Positions 8,917 to 15,238 of a DNA stretch of 15,238 bases are shown here, one piece after another. This stretch comes from Flavobacteriales bacterium UBA6049 (GTDB taxonomy: Bacteria; Bacteroidota; Bacteroidia; Flavobacteriales_G; Salibacteraceae). The position numbers and the translations under genes were made by a program. Location of the stretch: positions 1 to 15,238 of the forward strand of contig DIYR01000013.1 in assembly GCA_002429085.1 (NCBI GenBank). Reading direction: 5' to 3'. The first letter of the stretch is position 1; every line of letters begins with the position of its first letter. The notes under the pieces were generated by a model. It was given only the letters and a program-made list of their open reading frames with translations, ran no database searches and was not told where the DNA came from.

Positions 8917-9102
8917 TTAAGTAGTTTGCTTGTAACCCAGTTTTTTAAATGCCCAAACTCCTAGAGCTACTCCAAGAACCAACATTACTAAAATTGGTTC
9001 ATCTATTGGCGTAGCGTTATTACTCCCTGGAGGAGGAGGTGGAGCACTAAATGCAACTAATGAGGTAAGGTTTAAGGATAAAACGATTAGGAGTCGCTTC
9101 AT
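8917..9102 (-). CDS. Small PID-CTERM-like membrane-anchored protein
   Basis: This 61-residue protein has an N-terminal signal peptide (MKRLLIVLSLNLTSLVAFSA), a Pro stretch (PPPPPG), a short linker, the tripeptide PID, one hydrophobic segment (about residues 37-51; ILVMLVLGVALGVWA) and a short basic tail (KKLGYKQ). This layout matches the family of short Bacteroidota proteins carrying a 'PID-CTERM' putative sorting signal, which resembles exosortase-type PEP-CTERM tails. The mature protein would be only about 40 residues, so it may be little more than a signal and an anchor. The gene begins 22 bp after the stop of the giant T9SS gene upstream and is followed within 30 bp by a strong terminator, so it is probably the last gene of that transcript. 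AAGG abuts the ATG, too close to act as a normal ribosome binding site. The role is unknown. Confidence 0.8.
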   Translation of the reverse strand: MKRLLIVLSLNLTSLVAFSAPPPPPGSNNATPIDEPILVMLVLGVALGVWAFKKLGYKQTT

Positions 9103-9124
9103 CCTTATTAAAGATATTTAGGGT

Positions 9125-10471
9125 TTAGAAATTAACTTTTGCTGTATGTTGTTTACCATCTGCGGTTTGAACCGATACAATGAACAATCCTTTCGCACTC
9201 CAAGGAATACGCACCATATTTGAAGTAAGTGCTTTATCGAATACTACTCTTCCACTAACATCGAATACTGTAATTTGATCTACTTGTGATAAATCTGAAC
9301 TAACAACCAATTCTTCTCCAGAACGGAAAATAGTTAACTGATTAGCTTGTAGCTCTTCTGTTCCTGTTGGGTTGTTGTTATCTGCTCCTTCTTCATTTCC
9401 AATCTCTGACGGATTCTCAATAGATCCTCCTTCACTAACTACATTGCTTACGTGTAAGTAGAATCTATTCTGAATAGTTCCTACAGAGTCTATTGTAAAC
9501 GAGTAAGTTGAAACATCTTTTAAATTTACTGATGTGCCCATCAATCTATCTTCTAATGAAATGCTATAGTTATTTGGCCAATTCCCCAATGAATCTAAAG
9601 CAATAGTCATGTCTCCGGTTACCCAAGCATCAACTCCCAATGGAATTTCTTTGCTCTTATTCAAGCTTAACCACGGTAAACCTTGAATAGCAAGTTCCTC
9701 ATCATTGATCAATGAGTAGAATGCTAACCTAGGATGTGCTTTGAATTTTTTACCATCATAAAAATCATCATAGCCATTTGTAGCCTGTGGTAAGAATGCC
9801 ACAAGAATTTGGTTCACATCATTGTTTTCATTCGTTAATGTCAACCATGCACGCTTGCGTTGCTCTGTATTGCTTGTTTTGTAGAATTTGTCGTTATTTC
9901 CAGAGATTCTTTGAGCATTATTAAAGCTTATAGTTGGAGTTCCTGTAGCTGCCTGTACAAAGAACCCTTGAGCTGTTCCAATGTTTCCAGTAGGAGCATC
10001 ACCGCTATTTCCGGCACCTCCACTACCATTCCATGTAGCATAATCTCCTGCATCATTGTCTCCACCTGATTCATTGGTATGATGATCCCAGAACCAAAGT
10101 GTACCTTCTATTTGACCTGAATTATCAGTTAAGAATGTAGAAGCAGACAAAGCACTAGGGTATGGATTACCAACTAATGTATATGCCGCATTACTTACTG
10201 AGGAATTAACTGTAACGTTTCCATTGTTTACTGATCCCGAAAAAGTTCTATTCTCCGAAGTTCCCGAAATTCCGATGGTACCTGTTGTAGCGTACCCAAC
10301 ACCTGGCGTCATAGTTGTTCCAGATGTTTCTGAAGACCAACTACCATCAAATGAGTAAAAATCGTTTGCATTAGAACCAGTAAACGCATCTCCCATCGTT
10401 TCACCAGTTACTGGAGAAGACCAATATTGATACCATGTATCGTTAGATAACGTTCCTGTACTACGCGTTAC
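9125..10471 (-). repeat. Paralogous C-terminal block, copy 3 (near-duplicate of copy 1)
   Basis: These 449 codons match the block at 267-1607 at roughly 85-90% of residues by eye. The similarity begins at VTR.(S/T)GTLSND and runs to the penultimate residues (KVNF). Upstream of it the two genes share only the weaker beta-helix-like stretch; their heads differ. An acidic Asn/Glu-rich linker just before the sorting domain is three residues longer here. Confidence 0.85.
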
Positions 10472-12616
10472 ATTGTATGTTCCTGAACCGCTGTTGTTAT
10501 CTGTAGTTGTTGTTTGTAATAGAGAAGCTCCATTAGAAACGTTAATAGTTCCGTTGTTGGTGATGTCTCCTGCAATGGTAAATGTATTGCTAGATATTGT
10601 GAGAGTTGCACCATTGGAAACTGATAGATTATTACCAGTCAAATTATCCGCGATTGTAACTGTACCACTAACAACTTCAATATCGTCAAATGAAGTTGCT
10701 GGTGCTGTTACCGGATTGGATGGAGACCAACTTCCATTATACGTGAAAGTACTTGCTGTAGGAGGGATTCCAGAGAGGATAACGTTATCAAAGAAACCAT
10801 AATCTCCCCCATTCTGCACTGCTTTTAAAACTATGTAACAACTACTAGCTGATCCAGAAATAGAAACTGTAACTGTATTACTAGTAGTCAAGTTACTACT
10901 CCCATCTACAAATTTAACCTCTCCAGTGCTCACACCATCCTCGAAAACTTCATAGGCCATGTCATCCCCAGAATCCCAGCCGTTCACTCCATAATCAAAA
11001 GATATTTCAACAGATGAGTATCCGCTAATATTTTGACTTGAGAAAGTCAATGTGCTATATACTCCACCCGAAGTTCCTCCAGAACCATTAACAATGTCTG
11101 TAATGAACCAAAAATTTGAACCATCTGTTGGGCTCAAACTATTTCTAGCGGTCGCGATATCCCATACATCTGACCCAGAGTAAGCGGATGGCGATTCAGT
11201 ATAAGACCAACCACTTCCTTCAAAGCTTTGCTTTACAATTTCTACAGGGCTGATCGATACATCAAATGTATTACTCACAACAGAACCAATTCCAAAACCA
11301 CTTTGATCTGTTGCTGTTAAAGTAAGGCCAGTACCCGTAGCACTAAAGATTAAATTATCAAATGCTGCTACCCCATTATTGGCTTGAACGGTAGTTGTAG
11401 CGCTTCCATCAAAAGTACCAGTAGATGTCAATTGAATATCAAAACCACTTCCATCATAATCTGTATCCACATTGCCATTAACATCTGTGTAGGCTACATC
11501 AACTTGAGCAATTACTGCTGAAACAGATGAGTTAACTGGTTGTGTAGTGAACTGTAATTGAGTAGCATTTACATCTATTGTAAAATCATTCCCTGTAACT
11601 GCACCTAACAACAATGAATTCGTGAATCCGGAACCAGCTGCGTCAGAAGTAAAATCGAAGCCCGAAGCAGGAATTTCAAACGCTAGTACCGCACCATCTA
11701 CAATGTTACTTGTATTTAAGTATACTGCTATTGTTACATCTACAGAGCTTCCATCTGCAACTTCTATATCTCCAGAAGTAATAGGAATGGTGATTTCGGT
11801 ATCGGTGATCGTAGGACTAGAGGCAGGTGTAATGAAATTAGACCCATCATCCAATACAATTCCTTGAATATGATCTGTCCAATCTGCAGTATTATTTGTT
11901 GCTGGTTTCACCACAATTTCAGTAACGTTAGTAGATAACCCATCTCCAGATCCTTGATCCTCAATAGTGAAATTGAACACATCAACAGCACTACCTGAAG
12001 TAGTAGCGTTTGCAGCCGTAATTGTTGCACCTGCTACAGGACTTCCTGTTTCATAAATCTCTGTATCAGTATCGTTGGTGTTTGAAGGTGCTGCCTCCCC
12101 CATCGTAAACAAATCAATAGTCAAATGCGCAGAATTATCATCATTAACTATTCTGATTCTTATGTTATTGCTTGAATCATCAACATCGTAACTATAAAAA
12201 GTAGGACTCGTAACACTGTTAAAATTTACATTATCTAATGTTGTCCAAGAACCTCCATTCACAGATTTCTGAAGCTCAAAAGTACCTGAACCACTAAAAG
12301 GGCGGTGATAATAAAACGAAACTGTTCCTACACCATCTACAGATGGTGTAGTAATGTTTGCATTCGAAACATCATCATTTATCCTACACGCATCGCTCCC
12401 ATCAAAAGAATCACCTGCACTTTCATCAAAAACTGAGGTGAAATCCCAATCACCACTAGGAAAAGTTACAGTACCTGTGGTGTAGCTACTCCAAGAAGAA
12501 GATGGTGTCTCGAAGCTCTCTACAAAATGATTTTGTGCCTGTGTTGTTTTTAATGACAATAAAAATAAACCAATAAACAAGGGTAAAAGGCAGGCCGTTT
12601 TTGTAAGGTATTTCAT
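9125..12616 (-). CDS. Giant T9SS-secreted modular surface protein with Ig-like domains and type A sorting domain
   Basis: Predicted exported protein of 1163 residues. The frame extends to an ATG at 12667, but I prefer the ATG at 12616: it gives a standard signal peptide (residues 1-27, MKYLTK, hydrophobic core LLPLFIGLFLLSL, TTQA|Q), while the 17 extra residues are hydrophilic. Order seen: a jelly-roll-like head beginning FVESFETP (29-178), a segment with an Ig-like look (180-330), an Ig-like domain of the type starting QLQFTTQP and ending in a GLTLTATDQSG stretch (about 365-455), and a second jelly-roll-like domain beginning KQSFEGSGW (460-614). A beta-helix-like stretch follows (615-700; SNGATLTISSNTFTI), then the shared C-terminal block from 716, ending in a type A T9SS sorting domain (about 1095-1163; ITVFDVSGRVVFD, RIPWSAKGLFIVS). 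No catalytic domain is seen. It lies 93 bp after the PorP/SprF-like gene and may share a transcript with the small gene downstream. An adhesive or matrix role is inference. Confidence 0.9.
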   Translation of the reverse strand: MKYLTKTACLLPLFIGLFLLSLKTTQAQNHFVESFETPSSSWSSYTTGTVTFPSGDWDFTSVFDESAGDSFDGSDACRINDDVSNANITTPSVDGVGTVSFYYHRPFSGSGTFELQKSVNGGSWTTLDNVNFNSVTSPTFYSYDVDDSSNNIRIRIVNDDNSAHLTIDLFTMGEAAPSNTNDTDTEIYETGSPVAGATITAANATTSGSAVDVFNFTIEDQGSGDGLSTNVTEIVVKPATNNTADWTDHIQGIVLDDGSNFITPASSPTITDTEITIPITSGDIEVADGSSVDVTIAVYLNTSNIVDGAVLAFEIPASGFDFTSDAAGSGFTNSLLLGAVTGNDFTIDVNATQLQFTTQPVNSSVSAVIAQVDVAYTDVNGNVDTDYDGSGFDIQLTSTGTFDGSATTTVQANNGVAAFDNLIFSATGTGLTLTATDQSGFGIGSVVSNTFDVSISPVEIVKQSFEGSGWSYTESPSAYSGSDVWDIATARNSLSPTDGSNFWFITDIVNGSGGTSGGVYSTLTFSSQNISGYSSVEISFDYGVNGWDSGDDMAYEVFEDGVSTGEVKFVDGSSNLTTSNTVTVSISGSASSCYIVLKAVQNGGDYGFFDNVILSGIPPTASTFTYNGSWSPSNPVTAPATSFDDIEVVSGTVTIADNLTGNNLSVSNGATLTISSNTFTIAGDITNNGTINVSNGASLLQTTTTDNNSGSGTYNVTRSTGTLSNDTWYQYWSSPVTGETMGDAFTGSNANDFYSFDGSWSSETSGTTMTPGVGYATTGTIGISGTSENRTFSGSVNNGNVTVNSSVSNAAYTLVGNPYPSALSASTFLTDNSGQIEGTLWFWDHHTNESGGDNDAGDYATWNGSGGAGNSGDAPTGNIGTAQGFFVQAATGTPTISFNNAQRISGNNDKFYKTSNTEQRKRAWLTLTNENNDVNQILVAFLPQATNGYDDFYDGKKFKAHPRLAFYSLINDEELAIQGLPWLSLNKSKEIPLGVDAWVTGDMTIALDSLGNWPNNYSISLEDRLMGTSVNLKDVSTYSFTIDSVGTIQNRFYLHVSNVVSEGGSIENPSEIGNEEGADNNNPTGTEELQANQLTIFRSGEELVVSSDLSQVDQITVFDVSGRVVFDKALTSNMVRIPWSAKGLFIVSVQTADGKQHTAKVNF

Positions 12617-12709
12617 AACGAGCATGCTTTGGGTATTGAAGGTGCGACAAAAGTCACTTTTTATCATAGAAGAGTCGATTAACTAATGTTACGTAATTGT
12701 TACGATGAG
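12617..12709. other. Short spacer with overlapping dyads after the PorP/SprF-like gene
   Basis: The 93-bp gap holds an 8-bp palindrome TTACGTAA (12689-12696). It overlaps a 5-bp hairpin with a 3-nt loop (CGTAA 12692-12696, TTACG 12700-12704), immediately beyond the PorP/SprF-like stop codon. There is no T-tract, so it is not an evident intrinsic terminator; an operator or chance are both possible. No good Bacteroidota promoter pair was found. Confidence 0.3.
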
Positions 12710-13726
12710 TTAAAAACGGGTTCTACCTGAGCCCACTTTTCCATTGAATAAATTAATGGTTATACTAAACTCATGAGAGCCTGTTTGAATGGTACTCAGG
12801 GTATTAGTTGGAATATCATACGCATACATAATGGCCATCTTATGTCCAAGATCAACTCCTGCCCATATGGCCATGGCATTATCCATTCGCCAGCTAAAGC
12901 CCAGGCGACCGCGCTGTTCAAAATGTACTTGCGCACTCAAATCAACATTAATTGGTGTGCCTGGTCTATATCTAAACATAGCAGATGGAGTAACCACTAT
13001 ATTTCGCGATTCAAGATCATCATAATCACGGTCTCTCATTACTATTATGTGGTAACCCCCTGTTACATGGTGATGCGATAATTGCATTCCATCTTTGCTT
13101 ACATCTGCGGGTGTGTAGCCATTTGGAACTACCTGTAATGCTGAGTAACCTGCATACCATTTATCTGAATAAAACCACAAGCCAAAATCTGCATCGAAAG
13201 AAACCTTCTTATTATTATCTGCTAGGTAAAATGTATAGGTTGGATCTGACGCGTCTTTCAGGGTTACTTTTCCAGGATCTAATGCCGTATTCCCCATTCC
13301 TATTCTGGTAGCGAATGAAATTCTATAAGGACCGAAGAGTGGAACATGAACTCCATAGCTTGCTTGTATTCTTGTTTTTTGGAAGGCTCCAAATTCATCT
13401 TGACTTACCAGTGCACCTATGCCGTGATGTAACTTGTGCTTGTTGTGTTTATAGTAAAAATGGCGCGCATCTTTAGATCGGAAGTGCCTATTTTTCTGCT
13501 TATTAATCGCCATATTAAAGCTGGTATACATACTTGTAGGAGCTCCATCAATTCCAGACCATTGCTTACGATAAGAAGTATTCCATTGCACATAGTCATA
13601 CATTCCTGATGCTGCGGGATTTAGTACATATTGGTTATTGGTATAATTACTAAACATATATACCTGTTGAGTAAAACCTGTTAAGCTCAGAAGAAAGCCA
13701 ATTGCTATGAGTAACAGTTTTCTCAT
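12710..13726 (-). CDS. PorP/SprF-family outer-membrane protein
   Basis: This 338-residue protein has a signal peptide (residues 1-19, MRKLLLIAIGFLLSLTGFT|Q). The family's characteristic N-terminal sequence follows: QVYMFSNYTNNQYVLNPAAS, then the YRKQWSGIDGAPTS stretch. The rest alternates short beta strands and ends near SHEFSITINLF, consistent with an outer-membrane beta-barrel. Length is normal for the family. Members act with the type IX secretion system; SprF in Flavobacterium johnsoniae is needed for secretion of the adhesin SprB encoded just upstream of it. The ATG overlaps the stop codon of the preceding gene as ATGA (13726-13723), so the two are probably translationally coupled and the upstream product is its likely partner. 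Which PorP/SprF paralogue it is cannot be decided here, so no symbol is given. Confidence 0.93.
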   Translation of the reverse strand: MRKLLLIAIGFLLSLTGFTQQVYMFSNYTNNQYVLNPAASGMYDYVQWNTSYRKQWSGIDGAPTSMYTSFNMAINKQKNRHFRSKDARHFYYKHNKHKLHHGIGALVSQDEFGAFQKTRIQASYGVHVPLFGPYRISFATRIGMGNTALDPGKVTLKDASDPTYTFYLADNNKKVSFDADFGLWFYSDKWYAGYSALQVVPNGYTPADVSKDGMQLSHHHVTGGYHIIVMRDRDYDDLESRNIVVTPSAMFRYRPGTPINVDLSAQVHFEQRGRLGFSWRMDNAMAIWAGVDLGHKMAIMYAYDIPTNTLSTIQTGSHEFSITINLFNGKVGSGRTRF

Positions 13727-14709
13727 TTTCTAATGAGGTTTAAGTATCCACTAACTGCTTCACTCCCGTCTCCCAGATCAATTACGTAATAGTAACTACT
13801 TACTGGAAGCTGATTTCCTTGCCAATTACCATCCCAAGGGGTATAGTTTCCTTGAGAGGCATATACTTGGTCGCCCCATCTATTATAAATTTCAATTCGG
13901 GCATTTGGATAGAATTCAATCTTGTCAATTTCAAAGAAATCGTTCACACCATCTCCATCTGGAGAAAAGGTGTTGTAAACTATGATTCTTCTACACTCAT
14001 CTATCACAATTGTATCTGTTGCTGTACACCTATTTAAAGTGGCCAAAACCGCGTACTCTCCGGGTTTATCTACAACGACTGTTTGACGAGCTCCTAAACC
14101 AATCCAATCATAACGCTCTGCATTTCCAAAGGCTGTTATTTCAACCGTTTCGCCTGGGCATACATATTCTTCACCTAACGGAACAGCTTCTACCTCTGGT
14201 GTAGGTTTTACGTTTAGGGTAAATGAGGCTTGATCAAATCCACACTTCGTATCACTTGTAACAATAAAGTCTTCTGTAAAGCCAGCTACAACTTGAATGG
14301 TATCTCCTACATCACCATTGCTCCACACATAGTCGATTCCTCCAGCGGCATAAATTTCAGCAACCTCTCCTTCACAAATATTCTGTGGTCCAAAAACCTC
14401 TAATCTTGGTGGGTCTATGATCAAAACTTCTGCCTCCATCAAGTCGCCAACACAACCTGTTGTTGCAATTTCTTGAACACGAAGTGTATAAGTACCTGGG
14501 CTAGCATTCCATTGAATCCTGATTGAATCAGATCCATTTGCAGACAAAAACTGCCCTCCAACAACCTCCCAGCTATAGGTGCTGCCAGGCCATCCAGATA
14601 CACGATAAGTATTTACTGGATTAACAGCACACAAGGTATCTATGGGTTGAGCATATGATATGCTCAACCCACAAAATACCAAGAGATATATGCGAAGCAG
14701 TAGTTTCAT
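13723..14709 (-). CDS. Secreted protein with gliding-motility-associated C-terminal (type B sorting) domain
   Basis: This 328-residue exported protein starts at the ATG at 14709, which is followed by a clear signal peptide (1-20, SISYA|Q). The middle (21-240) is made of PKD/Ig-like beta domains with paired Cys and motifs such as NICEGEVAEI and VCPGETVEITAFGNA, each reading like a short version of the repeats in long Bacteroidota adhesins. From about residue 242 the C-terminus is a textbook gliding-motility-associated domain: NTFSPDGDGVNDFFEI, then IEIYNRWGDQVY, PWDGNWQG, YYYVIDLG. This domain directs type IX secretion (type B sorting). The gene sits 22 bp after a repetitive adhesin gene and overlaps the PorP/SprF-like gene by 4 bp, matching the sprB-sprF arrangement. 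Unlike giant SprB-type proteins it is short and carries its own signal peptide. It may be an accessory partner of the neighbouring adhesin; that is inference. Confidence 0.92.
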   Translation of the reverse strand: MKLLLRIYLLVFCGLSISYAQPIDTLCAVNPVNTYRVSGWPGSTYSWEVVGGQFLSANGSDSIRIQWNASPGTYTLRVQEIATTGCVGDLMEAEVLIIDPPRLEVFGPQNICEGEVAEIYAAGGIDYVWSNGDVGDTIQVVAGFTEDFIVTSDTKCGFDQASFTLNVKPTPEVEAVPLGEEYVCPGETVEITAFGNAERYDWIGLGARQTVVVDKPGEYAVLATLNRCTATDTIVIDECRRIIVYNTFSPDGDGVNDFFEIDKIEFYPNARIEIYNRWGDQVYASQGNYTPWDGNWQGNQLPVSSYYYVIDLGDGSEAVSGYLNLIRK

Positions 14710-14731
14710 GCCTACTTGCTAGTTCTTGTTT

Positions 14732-15238
14732 TTAGTTATGGAATATTGGTGATGTTGTTGGCTTAGCATTGATTGTCAATGTTATTGCATCAACAGCATC
14801 GCTACAAGAACCATTTCCAGTTGCAGTTAATGTTAGTGTAACAGTTCCCGCAGTTACATCTGCAGCACTTGGAGTATATATAGGAGTTAAAGCATTTGCG
14901 TTATTAAATGTTCCTGTTCCTGATGTTGTCCAAGTTAAGCCTCCATTGTTACTTGCTGTAGGCACGCTACCTGATGCTGAAAGATCGAGGTCATCTCCCT
15001 CACAAATAGTCTCATCCGAACCTGCATCTGCCGTAGCTGCTGGTGTGATAGTCAATACCATTGCATCAGTTGCATCACTACATGAACCGTTTCCTGCGGC
15101 TGTCATTGTCAACGTAACTGTTCCAGTTGCAATATCATTCGCTCCTGGCGTGTAAACTGGGTTTGCTATTGTAGCATTATTAAACGTACCATCTCCACTT
15201 GTTGTCCATGCTATTGATGCTTGGTTTGTTGCTGAAGC
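14732..15238 (-). CDS. Repetitive SprB-like adhesin, C-terminal fragment (5' end outside the window)
   Basis: The frame is open from the window edge to a TAA at 14732-14734, giving 168 residues; the start lies beyond 15238. It consists of tandem Ig/PKD-like repeats rich in Thr, Ala, Gly and Asp, with landmarks W.TSG.GTFNNA, (P)(V/I)YTP, GTVTLT(M/L)TA.GNGSCSDA.DA and DAGSDETICEGDD. A start at the TTG at 15112 is not credible because the repeat pattern continues upstream of it in frame. The protein ends SPIFHN with no type A or type B T9SS sorting domain. Such repeats are typical of very long surface adhesins of gliding Bacteroidota. The next gene begins 22 bp downstream. How this product is exported and held at the surface is not evident. 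Confidence 0.85.
   Translation of the reverse strand, partial: ASATNQASIAWTTSGDGTFNNATIANPVYTPGANDIATGTVTLTMTAAGNGSCSDATDAMVLTITPAATADAGSDETICEGDDLDLSASGSVPTASNNGGLTWTTSGTGTFNNANALTPIYTPSAADVTAGTVTLTLTATGNGSCSDAVDAITLTINAKPTTSPIFHN
14735..15238 (-). repeat. Tandem protein repeat with about 92-residue (276-bp) period
   Basis: The Trp of the W.TSG.GTFNNA motif lies at 15208 in the first visible unit and at 14932 in the second, a spacing of 276 bp. The first unit runs from the window edge to about 14963; the second is cut short after TLTIN and ends at the stop codon. The two are clearly alike in protein sequence but differ at many bases. More units are expected to the right of the window. Confidence 0.8.

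Noticed and set aside
10473..10802. Plus-strand open frame of 109 codons
   Set aside because: It is antisense to the Ser/Thr/Val-rich third giant protein. Low-complexity coding of this kind regularly leaves open antisense frames.
14700..14740. A frameshift splitting one adhesin into the repeat protein and the gliding-motility-domain protein
   Set aside because: The second protein begins with a complete signal peptide and cleavage site of its own, so a simple frameshift does not explain the gap. An older split remains possible.
14732..15112. Start of the repeat protein at the TTG at 15112
   Set aside because: The same frame is open to the window edge and the upstream codons continue the repeat pattern (W.TSG.GTFNNA, VYTP), so this is an internal Leu codon and the gene is truncated by the window.
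14769..15155. Plus-strand open frame of 128 codons over the adhesin repeats
   Set aside because: Antisense to the tandem repeats, and it contains a mirror image of the same repetition. The minus-strand reading has the known adhesin repeat motifs.
1..15238. CRISPR arrays, tRNA or rRNA genes, insertion sequences, phage genes
   Set aside because: No regularly spaced short repeats, no cloverleaf or rRNA sequence recognised, and no transposase or phage protein in any credible frame. The only large repeats are the paralogous C-terminal blocks and the adhesin repeats.

Overview
The window is AT-rich DNA from a member of the Bacteroidota, most likely a gliding or surface-associated flavobacterium- or cytophaga-like organism. 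The evidence is protein families: type IX secretion system (T9SS) C-terminal sorting domains of two kinds, a PorP/SprF-family outer-membrane protein, a gliding-motility-associated C-terminal domain, and a short Pro-rich protein with a PID-type C-terminal membrane segment. No species can be named. Every recognisable gene lies on the minus strand and almost every product is exported, so the whole 15 kb looks like a cell-surface or extracellular protein locus.

Reading in the direction of transcription (right to left): (i) 15238-12710 is a compact group: the 3' end of a repetitive SprB-like adhesin, then 22 bp, then a secreted protein ending in a gliding-motility C-terminal (type B sorting) domain, then an ATGA overlap into a PorP/SprF-like protein. 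(ii) 12616-8917 holds a 1163-residue T9SS cargo protein and, 22 bp after it, a 61-residue PID-CTERM-like protein, closed by a clear rho-independent terminator at 8854-8887. (iii) 8916-8419 is a 498-bp spacer with that terminator and a hairpin-rich element that looks like a dispersed intergenic repeat. (iv) 8418-4873 is a second giant T9SS cargo protein. (v) 4872-4275 is a spacer with nothing firmly identifiable. (vi) 4274-267 is a third giant T9SS cargo protein, followed by 266 bp without a convincing gene.

The main point of interest is that the three giant proteins are paralogues only at their C-terminal ends. Each ends in a block of almost exactly the same length (446, 447 and 448 residues) made of a conserved secreted region plus a type A T9SS sorting domain. 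Each carries a different N-terminal head assembled from jelly-roll-like, fibronectin III/Ig-like and lamin-tail-like domains. The first and third share the block at roughly 85-90% amino-acid identity by eye, although their heads differ. No catalytic domain is recognisable in any of them. The likely picture is a family of swappable adhesive or matrix heads on a common secretion and anchoring chassis, beside an SprB/SprF-like adhesin-and-partner module. This functional picture is inference; the modular layout is visible in the sequence.
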